Shown here one piece after another: positions 58,218 to 64,000 of a stretch of DNA of 64,000 bases (position 1 is the first letter of the stretch; each line of letters opens with the position of its first letter). The notes under the pieces were generated by a model, which was not told the DNA's origin, ran no database searches, and worked only from the letters and a program-made list of their open reading frames with translations. Both the position numbers and the translations under genes were made by a program. The stretch is from Bacillus_BD sp050389805 (GTDB taxonomy: Bacteria > Bacillota > Bacilli > Bacillales > Cytobacillaceae): NCBI RefSeq assembly GCF_050389805.1, contig NZ_CP130945.1:248001-312000 (forward strand), written 5' to 3'.

Positions 58218-59179
58218 TGATTGGTCATCTATTAGCGATTACTCTTGCCTTTTTAATTGATAGAATCATCGGTGATCCTCCTACATGGCCACATCCCGTT
58301 AAGTGGATGGGATCTCTAATTTCTGCTCTAGATAAAAAATGGAATCATGGATCGAACCGTAAATGGAAAGGGATCATGATGGTTCTTATTGTTTTAATAG
58401 TGGTCTTTATACCAACCTTGTTGATTTGTAAGATTGCCTATACCATTCACTTTATAGTAGGTCTATTTGTGGAGAGTATCCTCATTGCAACAACGATTTC
58501 TCATAAGAGCTTAAAAGAAGCCGCAATGGAGGTATACACTCCATTGGAAAAGGGAGATATACAGAGTGCTCGTCTTAAACTGTCTTATATTGTTGGCAGG
58601 GATACAGAGCAATTAAATGAAAGTGAAATGGTTCGCGGGACCGTTGAAACGGTTGCTGAAAATACAAGTGATGGTGTAACAGCACCCGTATTTTGGGCTT
58701 GGATAGGCGGAGCGCCATTGGCTTTAGTATATCGGGCTATTAATACCTGTGATTCAATGGTTGGTTATAAGAATGACCGATATTTAGAATTTGGCTGGGC
58801 TTCTGCGCGTCTTGATGATGTTTTTAATCTGATTCCAAGTAGGATGACTGCATTTATGATGGTACTGGCTAATCGCCCTTTTCATAACGATCGGAAAAAG
58901 GCATGGGAAATCTTGTTTCGGGATGCAAAAAAACACCCCAGTCCAAACAGTGGTTGGTGTGAGGCGGGTGCCGCTGCGCTATTAGGTGTTCAACTAGGCG
59001 GTACCAATACATATAAAGGAATCGTGTCAAAGCGAGCCTTGATGGGTGACCCTGTCTACCCTCTTAAACAAAATCATATCCTTAACGTGAATATCATACT
59101 GTCCCGAACGGTTCTTTTCTTTTTACTATTCTTATGGCTTGGAGGTGTGTTGATTGATATGGCCAGCACATGGATCTAA
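58214..59179 (+). CDS. cbiB: Adenosylcobinamide-phosphate synthase CbiB
   Basis: The 321-residue membrane protein matches CbiB (LIDRIIGDPPTWPHPVKWMG near the start, SYIVGRDTEQL, ETVAENTSDGVTAPVFW, ESGWCEAGAAALLG-like SGWCEAGAAALLGVQLGG). It attaches (R)-1-amino-2-propanol O-2-phosphate to adenosylcobyric acid. It overlaps the end of the fusion gene by four bases (ATGA) and the next gene by 26 bp. The substrate is the product of CbiZ upstream, and the aminopropanol phosphate comes from CobD downstream. Confidence 0.94.
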   Translation: MMIGHLLAITLAFLIDRIIGDPPTWPHPVKWMGSLISALDKKWNHGSNRKWKGIMMVLIVLIVVFIPTLLICKIAYTIHFIVGLFVESILIATTISHKSLKEAAMEVYTPLEKGDIQSARLKLSYIVGRDTEQLNESEMVRGTVETVAENTSDGVTAPVFWAWIGGAPLALVYRAINTCDSMVGYKNDRYLEFGWASARLDDVFNLIPSRMTAFMMVLANRPFHNDRKKAWEILFRDAKKHPSPNSGWCEAGAAALLGVQLGGTNTYKGIVSKRALMGDPVYPLKQNHILNVNIILSRTVLFFLLFLWLGGVLIDMASTWI

Positions 59180-60236
59180 TCCGCATTATTTATATGAGGC
59201 GGCAGGACTTAAGCAACCTAATAGAATCATTGATTTTAGCGCGAATATTAATCCATTTGGTCCCCCTTCCTCTATTAAGAAGAAATGGGGAGATTTATTT
59301 GGTGGGATTGAAACGTATCCTGATCCACAAAGTACTGTTTTGAAAAAGAAACTTGCATATCGTGAGGAAATCGATGAAAAACAGATTTTAATTGGAAATG
59401 GTGGCGCTGAAATCATCAGTCTAATTGGGAGATGGTTATCTAGTAAAAAGGTGTTAATCGTAGAGCCTGCTTTTTCTGAGTATGAAGCGGTCTGCAGGAT
59501 TAATGGTTGTGAAATTTCTTATTTCTCATTATCAGAGGATTGGGAAGTAGATCTAGATTCTTTAAGTGAAAGGCTTTCAAATATAGATGCAGTATTTTTC
59601 TGTAACCCCAATAATCCAACGGGTTTGTATTTCAACAAGAGGATGATAGAGGATATTTTAAAAGAATGTCGAAAAAAGGATTGCCATCTAATTGTGGATG
59701 AAGCTTTTTATGATTTTGTTCTTGAGTACGAATCGTTAGTTCCCTTGCTTAATGATTACTCGAATTTGCTCTTGCTACGGTCTATGACCAAAATCTATGG
59801 TATCCCAGGATTGCGCCTAGGGTATGTAATGGCATGTCGGGATCTCATTGAAACCCTTACTAACTACCAATCCCATTGGAGTGTGAATAGTGTGGCGATG
59901 AAGGTAGGCGAACTTTGTTTAGAGGAAGAAGTGTACGTTCAACATACGGTTCAATTTATTGAAAAGCAGCGCGATATCTTATTTTCTTTTTATAAGAAGA
60001 ATGGCTTTCATGTGACTGATTCCAAGGTAAATTTCTACTTGTTGAAAGACAAGGAATTAGAGGATCAATCCCCTTTGTTCCAGTTTTTATTAGAAAAAGG
60101 AATTGTTCCTAGACACACATTCAATTTTCCGGGACTAGAAGGGAGATGGCTCAGGTTCGCCATTCGAACAGACTATGAAAATAAGCAGCTTTTGGAGGCG
60201 ATGCAGGAATGGCGCAGCATTCATCCATCATATTGA
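59154..60236 (+). CDS. cobD: L-threonine-O-3-phosphate decarboxylase CobD
   Basis: The 360-residue protein is a fold-type I PLP enzyme of the CobD/HisC group: HGSNPHYL start (the CobD-specific H-G), DFSANINPFGPP, CNPNNPTGLY, LIVDEAFYDF, and SMTKIYGIPGLRLGY with the PLP lysine. It makes (R)-1-amino-2-propanol O-2-phosphate for CbiB. It starts at a TTG (MIWPAHGSN) after GGAGGTG inside the cbiB end. HisC would be the alternative, but the operon context makes CobD clear. Confidence 0.93.
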   Translation: MIWPAHGSNPHYLYEAAGLKQPNRIIDFSANINPFGPPSSIKKKWGDLFGGIETYPDPQSTVLKKKLAYREEIDEKQILIGNGGAEIISLIGRWLSSKKVLIVEPAFSEYEAVCRINGCEISYFSLSEDWEVDLDSLSERLSNIDAVFFCNPNNPTGLYFNKRMIEDILKECRKKDCHLIVDEAFYDFVLEYESLVPLLNDYSNLLLLRSMTKIYGIPGLRLGYVMACRDLIETLTNYQSHWSVNSVAMKVGELCLEEEVYVQHTVQFIEKQRDILFSFYKKNGFHVTDSKVNFYLLKDKELEDQSPLFQFLLEKGIVPRHTFNFPGLEGRWLRFAIRTDYENKQLLEAMQEWRSIHPSY

Positions 60237-60790
60237 TAACGGGCGGGGTTCGCAGTGGGAAAAGTGCCTTTGCCGAAAAAATAGCAGGGGATCAGTGGAA
60301 GTCAGATGGATTTGGGCAACTCCATTATATTGCTGCTATGCAGCCTTCCGATGAAGAAATGAAACAAAGAATTGGAGTACATCAACAGGACCGTCAGCGA
60401 AGCGGACTTCTTTGGAATACTTGGGAAAAACCAACATCAATTGGTGATCTTGCGGAGAAGTTTAATCGTAATGATGTGGTCCTGCTTGATTGTTTAACGA
60501 CATGGCTTAATAATGAATTATTCTTTGAAGAGGACGGATGGCAGGATAGGGTCTTTTTAAGTGATCTCATTGAGAAGATGTGGAATGGAATTTTATCCAT
60601 AAGTCAAAAGGTCAAAACCTTTGTTATAGTCAGCAATGAAGTGTTGTATGAACCGATTAATCAGAACGAGCTTGTTTTTATTTATAGTTCCTTGCTCGGA
60701 AAATTGCATCAAAAAATCGTATCCCAAGCCCATCAAGCTTATCTAGTAGAGGCAGGTATTCCCATATTAATGAAGGGTGAGACGGAATGA
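60209..60790 (+). CDS. cobU: Adenosylcobinamide kinase/guanylyltransferase CobU
   Basis: The 193-residue protein has the CobU P-loop (GGVRSGKS, residues 12-19), the guanylylation region RIGVHQQDR with His58 at the place of the GMP-binding His, and LDCLTTWLNN. The later TNEVGxGIVP segment of standard enzymes reads SNEVLYEPIN, so that part is degenerate. The enzyme phosphorylates adenosylcobinamide and transfers GMP to form AdoCbi-GDP. It overlaps cobD by 28 bp and cobQ by four. A second CobU-like gene lies at 62989-63417. Confidence 0.88.
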   Translation: MAQHSSIILITGGVRSGKSAFAEKIAGDQWKSDGFGQLHYIAAMQPSDEEMKQRIGVHQQDRQRSGLLWNTWEKPTSIGDLAEKFNRNDVVLLDCLTTWLNNELFFEEDGWQDRVFLSDLIEKMWNGILSISQKVKTFVIVSNEVLYEPINQNELVFIYSSLLGKLHQKIVSQAHQAYLVEAGIPILMKGETE

Positions 60791-61668
60791 AAGGTGTTAT
60801 GATTCAAGGGACGGCCTCTGATGTGGGGAAAAGTTTAATTGTAACCGCATTATGCCGTCTTTTTGCAAATGAGGGAGTTAAGGTGGCTCCTTTTAAGTCA
60901 CAAAATATGTCCAACTTTTCTTATATAACAAAGGACGGTTTTGAAATAAGTATTGCTCAAGGGATCCAAGCCGAAGCAGCCCGAACGGATGCGACGGTTT
61001 CGATGAACCCTATATTATTAAAACCTCAATCTGAACAGGATTCAGAGGTTGTGTTATTGGGAAAATCAGTAGAAACATTATCAGGACGAGGATATCGTGA
61101 ATCGTACTATGAAAAAGGATTAGAGGTCATTGAAAAGGCTATGCAACAACTTGATAAGGAATACGAGTTATTGATTTTAGAAGGAGCTGGTAGTCCCGTT
61201 GAAATGAATCTAAAATCTCGGGAACTCGTGAATATGAAAGTTGCAGAAATGGCCGATGTACCCGTGTTTTTAGTAGCGGATATTGACCGAGGTGGGATTT
61301 TTGCCAGCCTTATAGGAACTTTAGAGTTGTTGGAAGATGAAGAGCGTAGGAGAGTTAAAGGTATTATTATTAATAAATTTCGTGGGGATTTAAGCCTATT
61401 TAAGGATGGAGTAAAGTGGATTGAGAACAGGACAGGGCTCCCTGTACTTGGTGTATTACCTTATATTCATAACCATATGATTGAACCTGAAGATTCACTA
61501 TCCATTGACAATGATAGGAAACGGAATTACGCAAGTGACAACCTAGATAGGGGTGTATGGAATATAAAGGAAAGTAGATATGATGCCTTGGCTGAGGAAA
61601 TGAAGGTTCATTTAGAGTGGAGCAAGATCAAAAGCATTATTTCGGAATGGGAGGACCTTAAGTATTGA
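60787..61668 (+). CDS. cobQ: Cobyric acid synthase-like protein lacking glutaminase domain
   Basis: The 293-residue protein matches the N-terminal ATP-dependent domain of CobQ/CbiP (MIQGTASDVGKSLI P-loop, APFKSQNMSNFSY, IAQGIQAEAA, LEGAGSPVEMNL, ADIDRGGIFASLIGTL). Full CobQ has about 500 residues, with a C-terminal class I glutaminase. Here the glutaminase is missing, yet the last 25 residues (RYDALAEEMKVHLEWSKI) resemble the usual CobQ C-terminus, as if about 200 residues were deleted internally. Without a glutaminase it would need free ammonia or a partner, or may be inactive; the salvage route does not need this step. Overlaps both neighbours by four bases. Confidence 0.85.
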   Translation: MKGVMIQGTASDVGKSLIVTALCRLFANEGVKVAPFKSQNMSNFSYITKDGFEISIAQGIQAEAARTDATVSMNPILLKPQSEQDSEVVLLGKSVETLSGRGYRESYYEKGLEVIEKAMQQLDKEYELLILEGAGSPVEMNLKSRELVNMKVAEMADVPVFLVADIDRGGIFASLIGTLELLEDEERRRVKGIIINKFRGDLSLFKDGVKWIENRTGLPVLGVLPYIHNHMIEPEDSLSIDNDRKRNYASDNLDRGVWNIKESRYDALAEEMKVHLEWSKIKSIISEWEDLKY

Positions 61669-62456
61669 AGATGATAAAAGGACTCATCATGGGCATCCAA
61701 TTTTTTACAAGTATCCCCATTCGATATGAGGTGCCGATGGATCGTCCTCATATCCATTCGGCGATTAAAATGTTTCCGATGTTAGGGTTATTACAGGGGA
61801 TCCTCTATGGAGTGTTTATGTATGCTTTATTGCATTGGACCCCGCTTTCTCCGCTTGCTGTTGCATTTTTTGTTTGGCTCGCCTTAATTGTGATTACCGG
61901 TGGAATCCATTTGGACGGCTGGATGGATTGTAGTGACGCCTACTTTTCTTATCGTGATAGAGTGAAACGACTTGAAATTATGAAAGACTCGAGAATCGGA
62001 GCGTTTGGTGTTCTGTCTGTTATGGTGTTGTTAAGTGCAAAATTTCTATTTATCTTTGAAGTAGTTTTGTGGTCTGTTGACGAAACATTTATTTTGATTG
62101 TATTAATTCCTTTTTTAGGAAAAATGGTGATGGGTATCCTATTACTAAACGTGAAGTCTGCCAAAGAAGAGGGGCTTGGTTTCATGTTTCAGCAAGCTGC
62201 GTCGCAAAGGACCCTTTGGAATTATCCGATTTATCTGGTTTTAATGGGATTACTGATTTTGTGGGGTTGGTCTAATGCGTTAATTGGATTTGTTGTATTC
62301 ATTGTGATAGCTCTCATTTTTATAATCGTCATGTCGAGGAAAATCGTTAAATGGTTTGGCGGTGTAACAGGTGATGTGTTAGGTGCCTCAGTGGAAGGAG
62401 TCGAATGCTTATTATGGATGAGCGTGTGGTTGTGGCATTATTTCGTCATGGGTTAA
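61665..62456 (+). CDS. cobS: Adenosylcobinamide-GDP ribazoletransferase CobS
   Basis: The 263-residue membrane protein has six to seven hydrophobic segments and the CobS motif GGIHLDGWMDCSDAYFSYRDRVKRLEIMKDSRIGAFG (about 83-118, with the Asp residues that bind metal). It joins alpha-ribazole 5'-phosphate with AdoCbi-GDP to give the cobalamin (phosphate). A TTG at 61665 overlaps the previous stop; an ATG two codons later is an alternative. No cobT gene for the ribazole phosphate is seen in this window. Confidence 0.93.
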   Translation: MKMIKGLIMGIQFFTSIPIRYEVPMDRPHIHSAIKMFPMLGLLQGILYGVFMYALLHWTPLSPLAVAFFVWLALIVITGGIHLDGWMDCSDAYFSYRDRVKRLEIMKDSRIGAFGVLSVMVLLSAKFLFIFEVVLWSVDETFILIVLIPFLGKMVMGILLLNVKSAKEEGLGFMFQQAASQRTLWNYPIYLVLMGLLILWGWSNALIGFVVFIVIALIFIIVMSRKIVKWFGGVTGDVLGASVEGVECLLWMSVWLWHYFVMG

Positions 62457-63037
62457 CAGAGTTGAACAAACTGAAGGCATATATTGGATGGACGGATGCA
62501 CCTATCTTGGACGACGCGAAAGAAAGTTTATCAGCCATAGAACCATCTCCTTATGAGGTTGTGGTTACAAGTGATTTAAAGCGATGCCTGCAAACAGCAG
62601 AGATTTTGTTTCCAGAGAAGGAGCCAATCGCTTTGCCTGAATTTCGCGAAATGAATTTTGGTCCATGGGAAGGAAAACGATATGCAGAGTTGGCTGGTCA
62701 ACCGCAATATGAGGAATGGCTTAGCGGACAGTTTGAAATAACGGTTCCTGGTGTCGAAAGCTACAATGATTTTTCACAGCGAGTTGAAAAAGGTTGGGAA
62801 ATAGTAACCGCTATGGTGACAGATGATCGCGTTCATTCATTCGCGATTGTCACACATGGAGGTGTCATTCGAAATTTATTAGCTAAATTTGCGCCAAATG
62901 AAAAGAGCTTTTGGGAGTGGAAGGTTCCACATGGGAATGGGTTTGAATTGGTTTGGCCAAGCAAGGAGGCTTTCAGGAGGGGTGAACGATGCACTTTGTT
63001 ACGGGAGGTGCTTTTAACGGGAAATCCAAATGGGTAA
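62405..63037 (+). CDS. cobC: Histidine phosphatase, probable alpha-ribazole phosphatase CobC
   Basis: The 210-residue protein is of the phosphoglycerate-mutase-like phosphatase superfamily: FRHGLTELN (phospho-His loop, about 13-21), VTSDLKRCLQTAEIL, the acidic FREMNFGPWEGKRYAEL and VTHGGVIRNL. In cobalamin operons this family removes the 5'-phosphate of alpha-ribazole or of adenosylcobalamin phosphate. The reading frame overlaps cobS by 52 bp; the start behind GGAAGGAG is used, as later ATGs are less well placed. The family is functionally broad, so the CobC role rests on context. Confidence 0.82.
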   Translation: MLIMDERVVVALFRHGLTELNKLKAYIGWTDAPILDDAKESLSAIEPSPYEVVVTSDLKRCLQTAEILFPEKEPIALPEFREMNFGPWEGKRYAELAGQPQYEEWLSGQFEITVPGVESYNDFSQRVEKGWEIVTAMVTDDRVHSFAIVTHGGVIRNLLAKFAPNEKSFWEWKVPHGNGFELVWPSKEAFRRGERCTLLREVLLTGNPNG

Positions 63038-63417
63038 AGGCGAATAATTTGGAAGTATGTTGCTGGATTTCTGCTTATCATGGTGAATCACTTCCAACTT
63101 ATTTGGATCAAGTTAAAGAAAGTACTATTGTCCTTGAAGGCATTGAGCAGTGGGTAAAACAATGGCTGGAGGAGCTTAATGAGGACGATGTTCGAAAAAA
63201 ATGGCAGTCTCTCTTACAGCAATTAAGGTCTTGGGAGAATCGTGATAAATGTAGGAAGGTCATTTTGATTGGAACGGATCTTACAAAAGGAATTGTTCCG
63301 CTACATCGTTCGGACCGAGAATGGCGCGATGTATGTGGTCGAGTATTTCAAGATACAGCATTAAGCTGTGAGCGGGTTGACTTGATTTGGTATGGGTTAA
63401 ACAAAAGACTTAAATGA
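62989..63417 (+). CDS. Second, shortened CobU-like protein
   Basis: The 142-residue protein resembles the ends of CobU: an N-terminal P-loop (GGAFNGKS, residues 6-13) and a C-terminal IGTDLTKGIVPLHRSDREWRDVCGRVFQDTALSCERVDLIWYGLNKRL matching the usual GxGIVP...RDxxGRVNQ part. The middle guanylylation His region present in the cobU product is absent. It overlaps the previous gene by 49 bp. It conserves what the other CobU has lost and the reverse; whether it works alone, with the other, or in regulation is unknown. Confidence 0.75.
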   Translation: MHFVTGGAFNGKSKWVKANNLEVCCWISAYHGESLPTYLDQVKESTIVLEGIEQWVKQWLEELNEDDVRKKWQSLLQQLRSWENRDKCRKVILIGTDLTKGIVPLHRSDREWRDVCGRVFQDTALSCERVDLIWYGLNKRLK

Positions 63418-63432
63418 AAGGGGTTAATAAGG

Positions 63433-64000
63433 GTGAAGATTTATACGAGAACAGGGGACAAAGGGCAGACAAGCATTATTGGAGGTAGAGTCGATAAGGA
63501 TGATATCCGAGTTGAGGCTTATGGGACGGTAGACGAAGCAAATGGTTTCGTCGGGCAGGCCGTCACTCAACTACAACCAGAGCTTTTTCAAGATGTACGA
63601 GAGGATTTGGAAAAAATCCAACATGAACTGTTTGATTGTGGTGGAGATTTAGCCAATGTCATGAAAAATCATACGCCGAAATTGACTCAAGATGCGATTA
63701 CCTATTTAGAAACAAGAATTGATGCATTAAGTGTAGAAGCCCCTGAATTAGAACGCTTTATTTTACCTGGTGGTAGTCCTGGTGCTGCAACGCTTCATAT
63801 TGCACGAACAGTGACAAGAAGAGCTGAGAGATTAGTGGTTCGTTTGATGAAAGAGGATGCTGACTTGTCTTCATTACCGCTTCAATACTTAAATCGACTA
63901 TCCGATTACTTCTTTGCGGCAGCAAGAATCGTTAACTTCCGTCTAGGTGTGAAAGACGTTGAATATATTCGTAGTGCCTCTGTCTTTCGTGATCGGGCAA
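63433..64000 (+). CDS. pduO: PduO-type ATP:corrinoid adenosyltransferase (3' end outside window)
   Basis: The frame begins at GTG 63433 (MKIYTRTGDKGQTSIIGG) and is open to the right edge, giving 189 residues. TRTGDKGQTSI near the start, YGTVDEANGFVG, and the C-terminal RAERLVVRLMKED and LNRLSDYFFAAARI are PduO/CobA-type (PF01923) signatures. The enzyme transfers adenosyl from ATP to Co(I) corrinoid, making coenzyme B12, and completes the salvage operon. It is at the end of the gene string, 15 bp after the CobU-like gene. Confidence 0.94.
   Translation, partial: MKIYTRTGDKGQTSIIGGRVDKDDIRVEAYGTVDEANGFVGQAVTQLQPELFQDVREDLEKIQHELFDCGGDLANVMKNHTPKLTQDAITYLETRIDALSVEAPELERFILPGGSPGAATLHIARTVTRRAERLVVRLMKEDADLSSLPLQYLNRLSDYFFAAARIVNFRLGVKDVEYIRSASVFRDRA

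Noticed and set aside
1..64000. tRNA, rRNA, prophage or insertion sequences
   Set aside because: I found no tRNA-like cloverleaf, rRNA core, transposase or integrase on either strand by reading; a dedicated search could still find a small RNA.

Overview
The window looks like a chromosomal segment from a low-GC, endospore-forming-type Firmicute of the family Bacillaceae (a Bacillus relative). Evidence is the AT-rich intergenic DNA, strong AGGAGG-type ribosome binding sites, frequent TTG/GTG starts, a CodY protein, an aa3-type quinol oxidase (qoxABCD), MrgA/Dps, RodA, PdxST and B. subtilis-style Fur boxes. The species cannot be named from sequence reading alone. I saw no rRNA, tRNA, prophage, insertion sequence or CRISPR array; this is core and metabolic chromosome with some lineage-specific intergenic repeats.

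Layout. 1-5.3 kb: a truncated polysaccharide deacetylase, a squalene/phytoene-synthase-like protein, a CodY with an unusual effector domain, and a TetR-MMPL exporter pair with three evenly spaced operators. 5.4-10.8 kb: an MscS channel, the PLP synthase pair pdxST, a convergent MocR regulator (probable PdxR) flanked by about 51-bp repeats, and a DUF2935 protein. 11.3-16.7 kb: a DUF1858/DUF438-hemerythrin operon with an FNR-like site and a Fur box, then a two-polypeptide pyruvate:ferredoxin-type oxidoreductase. 16.8-23.1 kb: uppP-dedA (lipid carrier recycling), a non-standard pyruvate-kinase-like protein, and an ABC exporter/SGNH-esterase operon. 23.2-28.1 kb: a Fur-box-flanked siderophore uptake locus ending in an FhuF-like ferric reductase. 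28.1-39.5 kb: ilvD, an alkyladenine glycosylase, an RND efflux permease, an AIM24 protein, SulP-ArsR and an ABC1 kinase. 39.8-44.5 kb: qoxABCD and two paralogous small membrane proteins. 44.6-54.3 kb: potABCD, a YibQ-like deacetylase, dps, rodA, mgtE and an unknown protein.

54.4-64 kb is a cobalamin-riboswitch-controlled salvage operon: uptake (btuF, btuC, a btuD-cbiZ fusion), corrinoid remodelling and nucleotide loop assembly (cbiB, cobD, cobU, cobQ-like, cobS, cobC-like, a second CobU-like protein) and the start of a PduO-type adenosyltransferase. Nearly every gene overlaps the next. CbiZ would convert imported cobinamide to cobyric acid and CbiB, CobD, CobU and CobS would rebuild the lower part. 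The CobQ-like protein lacks its glutaminase domain, and the two CobU-like proteins have lost different conserved motifs.

The points I consider most worth following are the CodY variant, the dual FNR/Fur-type control of the hemerythrin operon, the shortened CobQ with two partial CobU proteins, the exact 21-bp and 51-bp intergenic repeat families, and the 32-bp-phased operator triplet. Start sites were chosen from ribosome binding sites and family conventions and several differ from the longest open frame.
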